This document shows, one piece after another, positions 36,472 through 45,416 of a stretch of DNA of 64,000 nucleotides. The notes below the pieces were generated by a model that was not told where the DNA came from, searched no databases, and saw nothing but the letters and a program-made list of their open reading frames with translations. Numbering within the stretch: the stretch's first letter is position 1; each line of letters begins with the position of its first letter. Source of the stretch: Pseudomonas weihenstephanensis (GTDB lineage: Bacteria > Pseudomonadota > Gammaproteobacteria > Pseudomonadales > Pseudomonadaceae); contig NZ_JYLF01000002.1 in assembly GCF_001043055.1 (NCBI RefSeq), positions 186,001 through 250,000 of the forward strand. The letters run 5' to 3'. The position numbers were made by a program, and so were the translations under genes.

Positions 36472-37281
36472 ATGTTATCGACCGCACAGGACTGGCTGCA
36501 TCACTTGATGGATGAGGCGCGCAACGCTGGCCTCAATCACCTGGACTTGCTGCTCAATGGCGCCGTGTTGCCGCACGGGCTGTTAGCGCCCCTGCTGGAA
36601 CAGGTTCCGGCCCCTGAGTGTGCCTGGTTGTTCGAGCACACCCTTGAGCACGCATTGGCGCACCAAGGGCCGCTGTTGTTGCGCATTGCATTGGGCAATC
36701 AAGCGCAGTGTGCAGAGGCGGCGCAGTTGCTCAATGCCGTCCACACGCACTTTTGTGTGCTGGCCCTGACCAGCCGCTGGCCTTTCGAGGCGTTGGCGGC
36801 GCACCTGCGCGGCGCTACGCAGGCGACCTGGAACAAAGGCGCCAGCAGCGGTGTGTTGCGCTACTACGACACGCGCCTGTTCCGGCATTTTTGCGAGCAG
36901 CTCGAGCCTCAGCAACTCGGGCAATTCCACGCCCCGGTGAGCCAGTGGCACTGGATCGACCACGACGGAAAACAGGCCTCGCTCTCAGGTTTTGATGCCC
37001 GTATTCAGGAGCAGAGCGGGTTGACCGGCTTGTCCCTGAGCGATGATCAGGTGCAGCACCTGCAAGCTGTGAGCGCAGCCCTTTTATGGCTCAACAGCCA
37101 TGAGTGTACGCCGCACGCACATGGCTTCACCTCGCACGAAGGCCTGATCCGCTGCCTGACCGGTATACATCTGGAAGTCAGTCGCCAGCAGTTGCCAAAA
37201 CACCTCCACGAAGACTTCATCGCCAGTGCATTGAGTGAACACCCGCCCTTGAGCCTTAGCCCTGGCAACGTTGTTTTATGA
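36472..37281 (+). CDS. DUF4123 T6SS effector adaptor (Tap/TEC chaperone)
   Basis: 269 residues. The DUF4123 signature is visible as RYYDTRLFRHFCEQL with preceding SRWPFEALAAHLRG. Such adaptors load effectors onto the cognate VgrG. It lies between vgrG (35 bases) and the immunity-effector array, so its client is most likely the Tle1 protein at 39425. The ribosome site AAGGAAAGG precedes the start. Confidence 0.88.
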   Translation: MLSTAQDWLHHLMDEARNAGLNHLDLLLNGAVLPHGLLAPLLEQVPAPECAWLFEHTLEHALAHQGPLLLRIALGNQAQCAEAAQLLNAVHTHFCVLALTSRWPFEALAAHLRGATQATWNKGASSGVLRYYDTRLFRHFCEQLEPQQLGQFHAPVSQWHWIDHDGKQASLSGFDARIQEQSGLTGLSLSDDQVQHLQAVSAALLWLNSHECTPHAHGFTSHEGLIRCLTGIHLEVSRQQLPKHLHEDFIASALSEHPPLSLSPGNVVL

Positions 37282-37358
37282 GGTGCGCCGTGTGTGAGGT
37301 TGACCGGCGGCTTAGCGTTGCAAAATGGCGAGCAGAACAAAATGGAGGAGCCGCCCAC

Positions 37359-37889
37359 ATGTCCAACATCATGATTCGAGCACTGTGGCTGACGTTGATC
37401 AGCGGTCTTTCGCTGCAAGGCTGCGCCCAGCCCAAACCTGAGTACTTGGGGGCACCCATCGAGGGCTACAGCCATACCTCGGCGGCGATTAACCGGTTTT
37501 CGGTGAATGGGAATGGCGGGCCAAATCTGGCTCCGTATGGGTACGGTGGCGGTCAAATGTGCTGTGCGCCGATGCCAGTGAAATGGCATTCGGGGCTGAC
37601 GGTGTTGGTTGAGTGGGAGAAGGACACTGATCCGTATGCTTCAGCGAATTGGCCTCCACTCGGAACTGATGGATATCGGGCTGCTTACAAGTTGCATGCG
37701 GCCAAGTACACCCACCATCGAGCCGTTGTACCTGTTGCGCGGTATGAGCGATTGGGCGTGGTGAATGTGCATTTCTTACCCTGTAACCAAGTGGCGGTTA
37801 GCGCAGGACTCATGATGCCCGGCACGCCTAACTACCCTTATAAGTTCCCTCAAAAAATGGAGGAGCCGGCCACATGTCCAACATCATGA
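37359..37889 (+). CDS. DUF3304-like lipoprotein, probable Tle1 immunity, copy 1
   Basis: 176 residues with a lipoprotein signal peptide (lipobox SLQGC, Cys about residue 22) and a DUF3304-type domain (GYSHTSAAINRFSVNGNGGP, CCAPMPVKWHSGLTV, HFLPCNQVAV). The start at 37359 is preceded by GGAGGAG; the longer frame from 37278 adds an unrelated leader. Its last 16 bases overlap the start of copy 2. The variable middle reads DTDPYASANWPPLGTDGYRA. Periplasmic lipoproteins of this kind protect against T6SS phospholipases. Immunity is inferred from position and family. Confidence 0.85.
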   Translation: MSNIMIRALWLTLISGLSLQGCAQPKPEYLGAPIEGYSHTSAAINRFSVNGNGGPNLAPYGYGGGQMCCAPMPVKWHSGLTVLVEWEKDTDPYASANWPPLGTDGYRAAYKLHAAKYTHHRAVVPVARYERLGVVNVHFLPCNQVAVSAGLMMPGTPNYPYKFPQKMEEPATCPTS

Positions 37890-38404
37890 TTCGAGCACTG
37901 TGGCTGACGTTGATCAGCGGTCTCTCGCTGCAAGGCTGCGCCCAACCCAAACCTGAGCGTTTGGGGGCACCCATTGAGGGCTACAGCCATACCTCGGCGG
38001 CGATTAACCGTTTTTCGGTGAATGGGAATGGCGGGCCAAATCTGGCTCCGTATGGGTACGGTGGCGGTCAAATGTGCTGTGCGCCGATGCCGGTGAAATG
38101 GCATTCGGGGCTGACGGTGGTGGTTGAGTGGGAGAAGGACACTGATCCGTATGCTTATGTGAATTGGCCTCCACTCGGAACTGATGGATATCGGGCTGCT
38201 TACAAGTTGCATGCGGCCAAGTACACCCACCATCGAGCCGTTGTGCCTGTTGCGCGGTATGAGCGATTGGGCGTGGTGAATGTGCATTTCTTACCTTGTA
38301 ACCAAGTGGCGGTTAGCGCAGGACTCATGATGCCCGGCACGCCTAACTACCCTTATAAGTTCCCTCAAAAAATGGAGGAACCGGCCACATGTCCAACATC
38401 ATGA
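37874..38404 (+). CDS. DUF3304-like lipoprotein, probable Tle1 immunity, copy 2
   Basis: 176 residues, nearly identical to copy 1 with a few substitutions (ERLGAP for EYLGAP, VVVEW for VLVEW, AYVNW for ASANW). It has the same lipoprotein signal and DUF3304-like domain. The start codon lies within the last codons of copy 1 in another frame (ATG...TGA overlap of 16 bases), so translation is coupled. Confidence 0.85.
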   Translation: MSNIMIRALWLTLISGLSLQGCAQPKPERLGAPIEGYSHTSAAINRFSVNGNGGPNLAPYGYGGGQMCCAPMPVKWHSGLTVVVEWEKDTDPYAYVNWPPLGTDGYRAAYKLHAAKYTHHRAVVPVARYERLGVVNVHFLPCNQVAVSAGLMMPGTPNYPYKFPQKMEEPATCPTS

Positions 38405-38922
38405 TTCGAGCACTGTTGCTGACGTTGATCAGCGGTCTTTCGCTGCAAGGCTGCGCCCAGCCCAAACCCGAGCGCTTGGGTGCTCCCATTGAGGGCTACA
38501 GCCATACCTCGGCGGCGATTAACCGGTTTTCCGTGAACGGGAATGGCGGGCCGAATATCGGGCCGTATGGTGGCGGCGGTAAGCAGAACTGCTGTGCGCC
38601 GATGCCGGTGAAATGGCATCCAGGGCTGACGGTGGTGGTTGAGTGGGAGAAGGATCCCAAGCCGCATGATTATGTCAATTGGCCTAAACCCCGCTATTCG
38701 GAGGCTTGGCGAAAGGCAGGCAGAGAGCACGAGACGCACTACACCCACCATCGAGCCGTTGTACCTGTTGCGCGGTATGAGCGATTGGGCGTGGTGAATG
38801 TGCATTTCTTACCTTGTAACCAAGTGGCGGTTAGCGCAGGACTCATGATGCCCGGCACGCCTAACTACCCTTATAAGTTCCCTCAAAAAATGGAGGAACC
38901 GGCCACATGTCCAACATCATGA
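38389..38922 (+). CDS. DUF3304-like lipoprotein, probable Tle1 immunity, copy 3
   Basis: 177 residues, second subtype: GPNIGPYGGGGKQNCCAPMP in place of the GPNLAPYGYGGGQM form, and a variable middle DPKPHDYVNWPKPRYSEAWR followed by KAGREHETHYTHH. Signal peptide, both ends and the conserved CC and PCNQ stretches are as in copies 1 and 2. The 16-base start/stop overlap is present at both ends. Confidence 0.85.
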   Translation: MSNIMIRALLLTLISGLSLQGCAQPKPERLGAPIEGYSHTSAAINRFSVNGNGGPNIGPYGGGGKQNCCAPMPVKWHPGLTVVVEWEKDPKPHDYVNWPKPRYSEAWRKAGREHETHYTHHRAVVPVARYERLGVVNVHFLPCNQVAVSAGLMMPGTPNYPYKFPQKMEEPATCPTS

Positions 38923-39440
38923 TTCGAGCACTGTTGCTGACGTTGATCAGCGGTCTTTCGCTGCAAGGCTGCGCCCAGCCCAAACCCGAGCGCTTGGGTG
39001 CTCCCATTGAGGGCTACAGCCATACCTCGGCGGCGATTAACCGGTTTTCCGTGAACGGGAATGGCGGGCCGAATATCGGGCCGTATGGCGGCGGCGGTAA
39101 GCAGAACTGCTGTGCGCCGATGCCGGTGAAATGGCAACCGGGGCTGACGGTGGTGGTTGAGTGGGAGAAGGACCCTAATCCACATGACTCAGCCAATTGG
39201 CCTGATCCGCCTTTTTCTGATGCTTGGAGCAAGGCAGCCAGAGAGCACGAGACGCACTACACCCACCATCGAGCCGTTGTACCTGTTGCGCGGTATGAAC
39301 GATTGGGCGTGGTGAATGTGCATTTCTTACCCTGTAACCAAGTGGCGGTTACCGCAGGACTCATGATGCCCGGCACGCCTAACTACCCTTATAAGTTCCC
39401 TCAAAAAATGGAGGAGCCGGCCACATGTCCGAAGCCATAA
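38907..39440 (+). CDS. DUF3304-like lipoprotein, probable Tle1 immunity, copy 4
   Basis: 177 residues of the same subtype as copy 3, with middle DPNPHDSANWPDPPFSDAWS and KWQPGLTV for KWHPGLTV. It is the copy next to the effector. Its C-terminal codons (TCPKP) overlap the start of the Tle1 gene by 16 bases, so the final immunity protein and the effector are translationally coupled. Confidence 0.85.
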   Translation: MSNIMIRALLLTLISGLSLQGCAQPKPERLGAPIEGYSHTSAAINRFSVNGNGGPNIGPYGGGGKQNCCAPMPVKWQPGLTVVVEWEKDPNPHDSANWPDPPFSDAWSKAAREHETHYTHHRAVVPVARYERLGVVNVHFLPCNQVAVTAGLMMPGTPNYPYKFPQKMEEPATCPKP

Positions 39441-42064
39441 CTGCGCCCGTTAGAAAACCATCTCCAGCATTCCTTAGCCCGACGCCTGATTTCAAAGAGG
39501 GTGGCTTATTGCCAGAGTCCCCGGTTGATGTGCTACGTAACTATCGAATTCAACAGGCGGCTTACCAGCCGTTTGAGCAAAAGGCGATGGATGAGGCGCG
39601 TGCGGCGGGCAAGGTTTACGCGGGTGCACCCTGCATGAAGATCATTACCGTCACCCTTTGCTTTGACGGCACTAACAACCATGAACCGTCAGATAGCAAG
39701 GCGCGGCCTTCGACGACGACCAATGTCGCTCGTCTTTACCATGCGAGTGTGGGCCGTAACGGTGATGAAGCCACAATCCGTGAAGGATTTTATGCTTATT
39801 ACATGCAAGGTGTAGGCACCGAGTTCAAAGAAATAGGCGAGTTCGCGCCTGATAATCAGGGCCTGACCATGTCGGTGGGCGGTGAGAAACGGGTCAACTG
39901 GGGGATCACCCGCTTGATTGACGCGTTAAAAAGAGCTTCCGGCGAAACCTTTCTGGATACGGGGGATGCATATGCTCTTGTGCAGAAAATGGGCACCAGC
40001 CTCACCGAAGACCTCCTTGGCGCATCAATATTTAAAAACAGCTATGGCCGGCGCAAAGAAGTGCTGCAAGCACCGCTGGCAGCGCTTAAAACCCAAATTG
40101 ATGCGGTGCACGCATCCAAGACCACTCCCGAAATAAAAGCCGTGCGCCTGTTCGTGTACGGTTTTTCACGGGGTGCAGCCGAGGCGCGGGCGTTTGCCAA
40201 CTGGCTCGAAGCCTTGACCAAGGTCGAAGTAGCAGGCGAAACCTGTTACCTGTTTGCCGGCCTGCCGATCAAGATTGTGTTCCTGGGGCTGTTCGATACC
40301 GTGGCGTCGGTGGGCCTGCCTTATCTGGTGCCTTTTGCCGCCGGGCACATGGGCTGGGCCGATGGCAGCCTGCGTTTAAGTGATGACGAAAAGTTCCTTG
40401 AGCACTGCGTGCACATGGTGGCGGCCCATGAGCAACGCAGTTGTTTCCCGGTGGATTCGATCCGGCGCAAAGCCAACCCTGACGACCCGATGTGCCCGTC
40501 CACCTACCGCAAAGGCACTGCGGAATACATTTACCCCGGCATGCACTCCGACGTGGGCGGCGGTTACCCGCCCGGCGATCAGGGGAGGGCATCGGAGGGC
40601 GGAAAAGAGGTGTTGTCGCAGATCGCTTTGCACCATATGTATGACGAAGCATACAAAGTCGGCGCTCCGTTGCAGGCGCCCGTTAAGGTTCTTTCTGAAA
40701 AGTTAAAAGATGAAAAGCCTTGGCTGGTTATGAGCGATTCGACTTATCTTGAATTCGCAGTCGGCCCCACCGTCACCCACCGCTTCAACACCTGGCTGGA
40801 CGCTATGGACAATGGCCCTCTGGAAGAAGTGATGAAGCGCGAAGCGGGGTTGATCACGGGTTGGCGCATCAGTCGTTACGCCAAGGGGCGGGCCAGTCAT
40901 ACGCAGGCGTACGGCAATGTCACGAAGTACGGCACGGCTAACGACATGACCCGCGATGAAATCACTGCTTTTTCGGCATTACACGCCATGCAGTTGAAGG
41001 AGGATGTCGCCATCTTTGCGGGCGATCCTGCGCCTGTCTTGTCCGAGCGCCAGCAGGCCACCAAAACAGCCCACGAAGCCACCAAGCTGGAATATGAGCG
41101 CCGCACCAACACCAAGGAGCCGATCACCTTCAACACCAGCAAGATGTACGAGCCCAACCTGGATTGCCGTCAGTTGCTCAACGGCATGGCCGACTTTCGA
41201 CGCGATTACGTGCCGGAATGGAACATGACCGCCAGTGAGATTTTCAGTTTTGGCACGCTCATTAATACCGCGGTCGGCGGGTTGGTCTACATGACCAACG
41301 AGCAAGATGAAGCGCAGCACTATGCCGACATGCGCCGGGACGGAGAACTCAGCTACGCCAAGCTGTTTGGGGAAGATGGCAAATCACGGAACGACAACGT
41401 GTTGCCGATCATCCGTCTGTTTGATGAGCATGTGCACGACTCCCGCGCCTGGTTCATGAATGCGGCCTTGAATGAGCGCGAGATATTCAGTGACTACTTT
41501 CGTTATCGCGGGATCTTTTTCGACAATGAGTCCAACAACGAGTTGTCGCTGTTGGTGACCACCGAGCGGGTGGTGGGTGTAGCCATTGCCGTGGCCAGTG
41601 TGGGCCTGAGCGTGAAACGCCATGACCCGCGCTTCCTGATGGGGCTGATTATCCCGAGCCTGGGCACCCCGGTGTTTCGCGGCAAGGTGGGTTTGCCGAG
41701 CATCACAGCCTTTGACACCGTCACCGGCCGTGCGCTGCCTATGCTGGAAGGGCTGACGTCCATCCGCAACTTCACCCAAGACCCAGGCAGTGCAGTGAAA
41801 GCGGTACAGGCCTTGCCATTACCTGCCGCGTTGACGGAGAAAACCGCCATTACGGATGATCTGATGGCCATCTTCAAAGGCGAAAAAGGCGACCCGGCAG
41901 CGACACCCGCGTTGCACCCGGCGCAGGCCGTGCAGAGCGTCGCCTGGCAAGCCCTGACACGCCGCCCCGTCGCAGTGAACGCAGACGATCAAGCCATTGC
42001 TGCGTTGATCGGGAGCCATGTGGTGGGCCAGGCGGTCGATTTCGATATTGATTCGTGTGTGTAG
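39425..42064 (+). CDS. Tle1-family T6SS phospholipase effector (DUF2235)
   Basis: An 879-residue effector with a DUF2235 alpha/beta-hydrolase domain: the nucleophile motif YGFSRGAAEARAF (Ser248), start of the domain TVTLCFDGTNNHEPSD, and HSDVGGGYPPG with Asp376 as the likely catalytic acid. DUF2235/Tle1 proteins cleave phospholipids in the target's periplasm. The remaining C-terminal 450 residues have no motif I recognise apart from a hydrophobic stretch (VVGVAIAVASVGLSV). There is no signal peptide, as expected for a T6SS substrate. Adjacent genes are its VgrG, adaptor and immunity candidates. Confidence 0.9.
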   Translation: MSEAITAPVRKPSPAFLSPTPDFKEGGLLPESPVDVLRNYRIQQAAYQPFEQKAMDEARAAGKVYAGAPCMKIITVTLCFDGTNNHEPSDSKARPSTTTNVARLYHASVGRNGDEATIREGFYAYYMQGVGTEFKEIGEFAPDNQGLTMSVGGEKRVNWGITRLIDALKRASGETFLDTGDAYALVQKMGTSLTEDLLGASIFKNSYGRRKEVLQAPLAALKTQIDAVHASKTTPEIKAVRLFVYGFSRGAAEARAFANWLEALTKVEVAGETCYLFAGLPIKIVFLGLFDTVASVGLPYLVPFAAGHMGWADGSLRLSDDEKFLEHCVHMVAAHEQRSCFPVDSIRRKANPDDPMCPSTYRKGTAEYIYPGMHSDVGGGYPPGDQGRASEGGKEVLSQIALHHMYDEAYKVGAPLQAPVKVLSEKLKDEKPWLVMSDSTYLEFAVGPTVTHRFNTWLDAMDNGPLEEVMKREAGLITGWRISRYAKGRASHTQAYGNVTKYGTANDMTRDEITAFSALHAMQLKEDVAIFAGDPAPVLSERQQATKTAHEATKLEYERRTNTKEPITFNTSKMYEPNLDCRQLLNGMADFRRDYVPEWNMTASEIFSFGTLINTAVGGLVYMTNEQDEAQHYADMRRDGELSYAKLFGEDGKSRNDNVLPIIRLFDEHVHDSRAWFMNAALNEREIFSDYFRYRGIFFDNESNNELSLLVTTERVVGVAIAVASVGLSVKRHDPRFLMGLIIPSLGTPVFRGKVGLPSITAFDTVTGRALPMLEGLTSIRNFTQDPGSAVKAVQALPLPAALTEKTAITDDLMAIFKGEKGDPAATPALHPAQAVQSVAWQALTRRPVAVNADDQAIAALIGSHVVGQAVDFDIDSCV

Positions 42065-42255
42065 AGGCGGTTGCGGCTCGGACGTGCGCGTAGGGGGCTT
42101 GATCGCTGCCTGATGTCCACCCCGGCCCGTTGTTCGGCGTAATGGGCGCGTAATTCGGGCTCCCAAGCCATCACCGTATGCAGAATGACGATGGCTTGTG
42201 GCTGGCTCCGCTCGTGAGGGATGTGCTGAGTCGCTTGAAAATTGAAAGCAGACAT
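41989..42255 (-). pseudogene. Doubtful 88-codon frame, possible gene remnant
   Basis: The minus-strand frame starting at 42255 (MSAFNFQATQHIPHERSQPQ) looks protein-like for its first 50 codons, then overlaps the end of the Tle1 gene by 76 bases. There is no ribosome site before the ATG. It may be the residue of a gene cut by arrival of the island, or chance. Confidence 0.2.
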
Positions 42256-42257
42256 TG

Positions 42258-42299
42258 AAAGTAGAAATGCCCCTTGTGTCAGGGGATTTCTACTTTTTT
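42258..42299 (+). terminator. Rho-independent terminator of the T6SS island
   Basis: AAAGTAGAAAT-G-CCCC, loop TTGTGTCA, GGGGATTTCTACTTT and a further T-run. The stem has one bulged G. It lies about 190 bases after the Tle1 stop and separates the island from the RND genes, which point the other way. A-rich bases on the left arm could let it work in both directions. Confidence 0.8.
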
Positions 42300-42338
42300 C
42301 GAAGCTGTTTAGCCGCTACAACATGAGGCTTAAGCCCG

Positions 42339-45300
42339 TTATGCCTTGCTGTAAAGGGGCTTAAGCTCAGCGGGTTGGGGGGCGTGCTCCGGCACACGAC
42401 GTTTGGAAATCAACGTATAAATCGACGGCAATACAAACAGCGTAAACAACGTGCCCACCACCATGCCCACCACGATCACGATGCCCAGCCCGAAACGGCT
42501 ACTGGCACCCGCGCCGCTGGCAAACAGCAGCGGCACCAGGCCCACCACCATTGCTGCGGTGGTCATTAATATCGGCCGCAGGCGAATGCGCGCCGAGCGG
42601 ATGATGGCGTGGGCCGGTGAGCAGCCGCTGGCCTGTTGCAGTTCGTTGGCAAATTCGACCATTAGGATGCCGTGTTTGCTGATCAGGCCGATCAAGGTCA
42701 CCAAGCCGATTTGCGTGTAGATGTTGAGCGTCGCCCAGCCCAGCGCCAACGGGATCAAGGCGCCGCAGATCGACAGCGGCACGGTGATGAGGATGATCAG
42801 CGGGTCGCGCAGGCTTTCGTACTGCGCGGCCAGCACCATGTAGATGACGATGAGGGCGAACAGGAAGGTCAGCATCAGCGCGTTGCCTTCGTGGATAAAT
42901 TGCCGCGAATCCGATTGCCAGTCATGGCTGAAGCTGGCAGGCAGGTGCGCGCTCTGGGTGGTCAGAAAGGCCACCGCTTCGCCCAGGCTCACGCCCGGCG
43001 CCGGGATGCCCTGGAAGGTGGCCGAGTTTTGCTGGTTGAACTGTTTGAGGCGGTTGGGCTGGATGTCGCTGTGCAGGCTGACCACGGTGGCGAGCGGTAC
43101 TTGCACGCCGCGGTCGGTGCTGACGTAGAAGCCATTGAGCGATTGCGGGGTCAGGCGCTGATTGGCCTGGGTCTGCGCGATTACGTCGTAGGAGCGGCCC
43201 TGCAAACCAAAACGGTTGGTGTAGTTTTCGCCCACCAGCACCGCCAGGGTGCTGGCGATGTCTTGCAGGCGAATGCCCAGGCTGTTGGCCTTGCTGCGGT
43301 CGATGCGCACCTCGGTCACCGGGTTGTTGAAGTCCAGGTCGCTGTCGACCACGGCGAACAACCCGCTGGCCCGTGCCTGTTGTTTGATCTCGTGCATGGC
43401 CTGATACAGCGCGCGGTAGTCTTCGGTGCTGCGAATCACCCATTGCACCGGCAAGCCACCGGTGGAGGCGGGCAGCGGTGGCATCTGGAAGACGAAGATC
43501 GAGTCGCCTTCCACTGCGTCGACAGCCTGTTGCAGCTCGCTTTGAATCTGGGCGGCGCTGCGCTCGCGCTTATCCCACTCACTGAAGTTGACCCCGGCAA
43601 AACTCGCCGCCACACCATCCGTGCCGTTGATGATCCAGGTGCTGGTGGTTTCCGGAAGCTTGGCCAGCAGCTCGCTCAATTGGGCGGCGTAGCGCTCCAC
43701 GAAGTCGAGGTTGGCGTGTTGCGGAGACTTGATCGCGAGCAGCAAGTTGCCTTGGTCTTCATTGGGCGCCAACTCTTTATCGGCCTGGCCATAGAGCAAC
43801 GGCAAGCTGAGCAGCACCAGCCCCCCGAACGCCAGCACTGCACCGCGTGCGCGCAGTGAACGCAACAGACCGCGTTGATAGCGGCGCGATAAACGCTCGA
43901 AGAAGCGCTCGGCCAACAGGCTCATGCGGCCTTCACTTTGGCCGGCGGGCAACAGTTTGGCGCACATTACCGGGGTCAAGGTCAGGGCGATGACGCCCGA
44001 TACCAGTACCGCTCCGGCGAGGGTCAGGGCGAATTCCTTGAACAGCGCGCCAGTCAGGCCGTTCATCAGACCGATGGGCATGTACACCGCGGCCAGGGTG
44101 ATGGTCATGGCAATCACTGGCGAAGCGATTTCCCGCGCGCCGATCAAGGCGGCCTGCAACGGCGCGAGGCCGCCCTTGATGTGGCGGTGAATGTTTTCGG
44201 TGACCACAATCGCATCGTCCACCACCAGCCCGATGGCCAGCACCATCGCCAGCAATGTGAGCAGGTTGATGCTGAAGCCGAACAGCGCCATCAGTGCCAG
44301 TGCGCCGAGCATCGACAGCGGGATGCTGAGGATCGGAATCAGCACCGTGCGCCACGAGCCCAGGCACAGGAAGATGATCACCACCACGATCAAAATCGCC
44401 TCGAGCAAGGTTTCGATTACTTCCAGGATCGAGGCTTGGATAAAGTGCGCCGTCTCGAAGGCCAGCGCCACGTCGACGCCGGGCGGCAGGGTTTTCTGGA
44501 TCTCGGGCAGCAGGCGTTTGATGCCTGCGACGATCAGCAGCGGGTTGCCTTTGGGGGTGGCGTATAGCCCTAGGTGAACGGCGGGCTTGGCGTCCATCAG
44601 GGCGCTGGTTTCGTAGGCGGCGGAACCCAGTTCTATCTCGGCGATGTCGCGCAGGCGTAGCAGGTGATCGCCGCGATTGCTGATCACCATGTCGCGAAAT
44701 TCTTCGAGGGTATTGAGATCGCTGTTGACCTGGATCGACGACACCACGTACTGGCCTTTGATTTGACCGGGCGCCGCCTGAAAGTTGTTGGCACGGATCG
44801 CCTGTTCCACCTGCTCGGCGCTGATGCCGTGACCCGCCATGCGTTGCGGGTCGAGCCACAGGCGCATTGCCAGGTGTTGGCCGCCAAATGTCTGGACCTT
44901 GGCCACGCCTTCAATCGTGGCGAACAAGGGTTGCACCACACGGCTCAGGTAGTCGGTCATGGCCGCCGCCGATAACGTTGTGCTGGCAAACCCCACGTAG
45001 GCCACGGCGGTGGCGTCGCCGGCCGAGCGCTCGATGACCGGGTCGTAGGCTTGCTCGGGCAGGCGGTATTTGACTTGGTTAACCTTGGCGATCACCTCGC
45101 TGAGTGCCTTGGCCGAGTCTTGGTTGAGGGCCATGCGCAGAGTAATCACACTGTGGCCCTGGACTGACGACGAGCTGACGTAGTCGACGCCTTCTACCGA
45201 GGCCAGCGACTGGTTGATCGGCTGCGTGATAAAGCCTTGCATCAACTCGGCGGGTGCCCCGGGGTAGTCGGTGCTGACCGTGATCACAGAGCTTTCCAGC

Positions 45301-45416
45301 AGCGGGTACTGACGCACCGGCAAGCCCATATAGGCTTTAAGCCCCGCCAGCAGGATCATCAAGCTGACCACCAGCGCGAGCACCGGGCGGTGGACAAAAA
45401 TGTCGGTGAACTTCAC
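42339..45416 (-). CDS. RND efflux permease (MexK-like)
   Basis: A 1025-residue proton-driven inner-membrane pump. It has the HAE-1 duplicated layout with twelve membrane spans and two large periplasmic loops; GLVVDDAIVVTENIHRH carries the paired Asp of the proton relay in TM4. The start MKFTDIFVHRPVLALVVSLMILLAGL and PVRQYPLLESSVITV resemble P. aeruginosa MexK. It overlaps the adaptor gene by four bases. No outer-membrane channel is encoded next to it, so it should recruit an OprM-like channel. It lies beside the toxoflavin-like genes and may export their product. Confidence 0.9.
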   Translation of the reverse strand: MKFTDIFVHRPVLALVVSLMILLAGLKAYMGLPVRQYPLLESSVITVSTDYPGAPAELMQGFITQPINQSLASVEGVDYVSSSSVQGHSVITLRMALNQDSAKALSEVIAKVNQVKYRLPEQAYDPVIERSAGDATAVAYVGFASTTLSAAAMTDYLSRVVQPLFATIEGVAKVQTFGGQHLAMRLWLDPQRMAGHGISAEQVEQAIRANNFQAAPGQIKGQYVVSSIQVNSDLNTLEEFRDMVISNRGDHLLRLRDIAEIELGSAAYETSALMDAKPAVHLGLYATPKGNPLLIVAGIKRLLPEIQKTLPPGVDVALAFETAHFIQASILEVIETLLEAILIVVVIIFLCLGSWRTVLIPILSIPLSMLGALALMALFGFSINLLTLLAMVLAIGLVVDDAIVVTENIHRHIKGGLAPLQAALIGAREIASPVIAMTITLAAVYMPIGLMNGLTGALFKEFALTLAGAVLVSGVIALTLTPVMCAKLLPAGQSEGRMSLLAERFFERLSRRYQRGLLRSLRARGAVLAFGGLVLLSLPLLYGQADKELAPNEDQGNLLLAIKSPQHANLDFVERYAAQLSELLAKLPETTSTWIINGTDGVAASFAGVNFSEWDKRERSAAQIQSELQQAVDAVEGDSIFVFQMPPLPASTGGLPVQWVIRSTEDYRALYQAMHEIKQQARASGLFAVVDSDLDFNNPVTEVRIDRSKANSLGIRLQDIASTLAVLVGENYTNRFGLQGRSYDVIAQTQANQRLTPQSLNGFYVSTDRGVQVPLATVVSLHSDIQPNRLKQFNQQNSATFQGIPAPGVSLGEAVAFLTTQSAHLPASFSHDWQSDSRQFIHEGNALMLTFLFALIVIYMVLAAQYESLRDPLIILITVPLSICGALIPLALGWATLNIYTQIGLVTLIGLISKHGILMVEFANELQQASGCSPAHAIIRSARIRLRPILMTTAAMVVGLVPLLFASGAGASSRFGLGIVIVVGMVVGTLFTLFVLPSIYTLISKRRVPEHAPQPAELKPLYSKA

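Larger units (their letters stand above)
37359..39424 (+). repeat. Tandem array of four 515-518-base immunity-gene units
   Basis: Unit starts are 37359, 37874, 38389 and 38907, and the effector gene begins at 39425 on the same unit boundary. The ends of the units are almost identical while the middle (codons about 70-115) differs, copies 1 and 2 forming one type and copies 3 and 4 another. Each boundary contains a shared block with GGAGGAG/GGAGGAA ahead of ATGTCC. Confidence 0.92.

Noticed and set aside
37359..39440. Could the 515-base tandem repeat be a CRISPR or an assembly error?
   Set aside because: Units are coding with lipoprotein signals and differ by a 3-base length change and a distinct middle, so they are diverged gene copies; far too long for CRISPR repeats.
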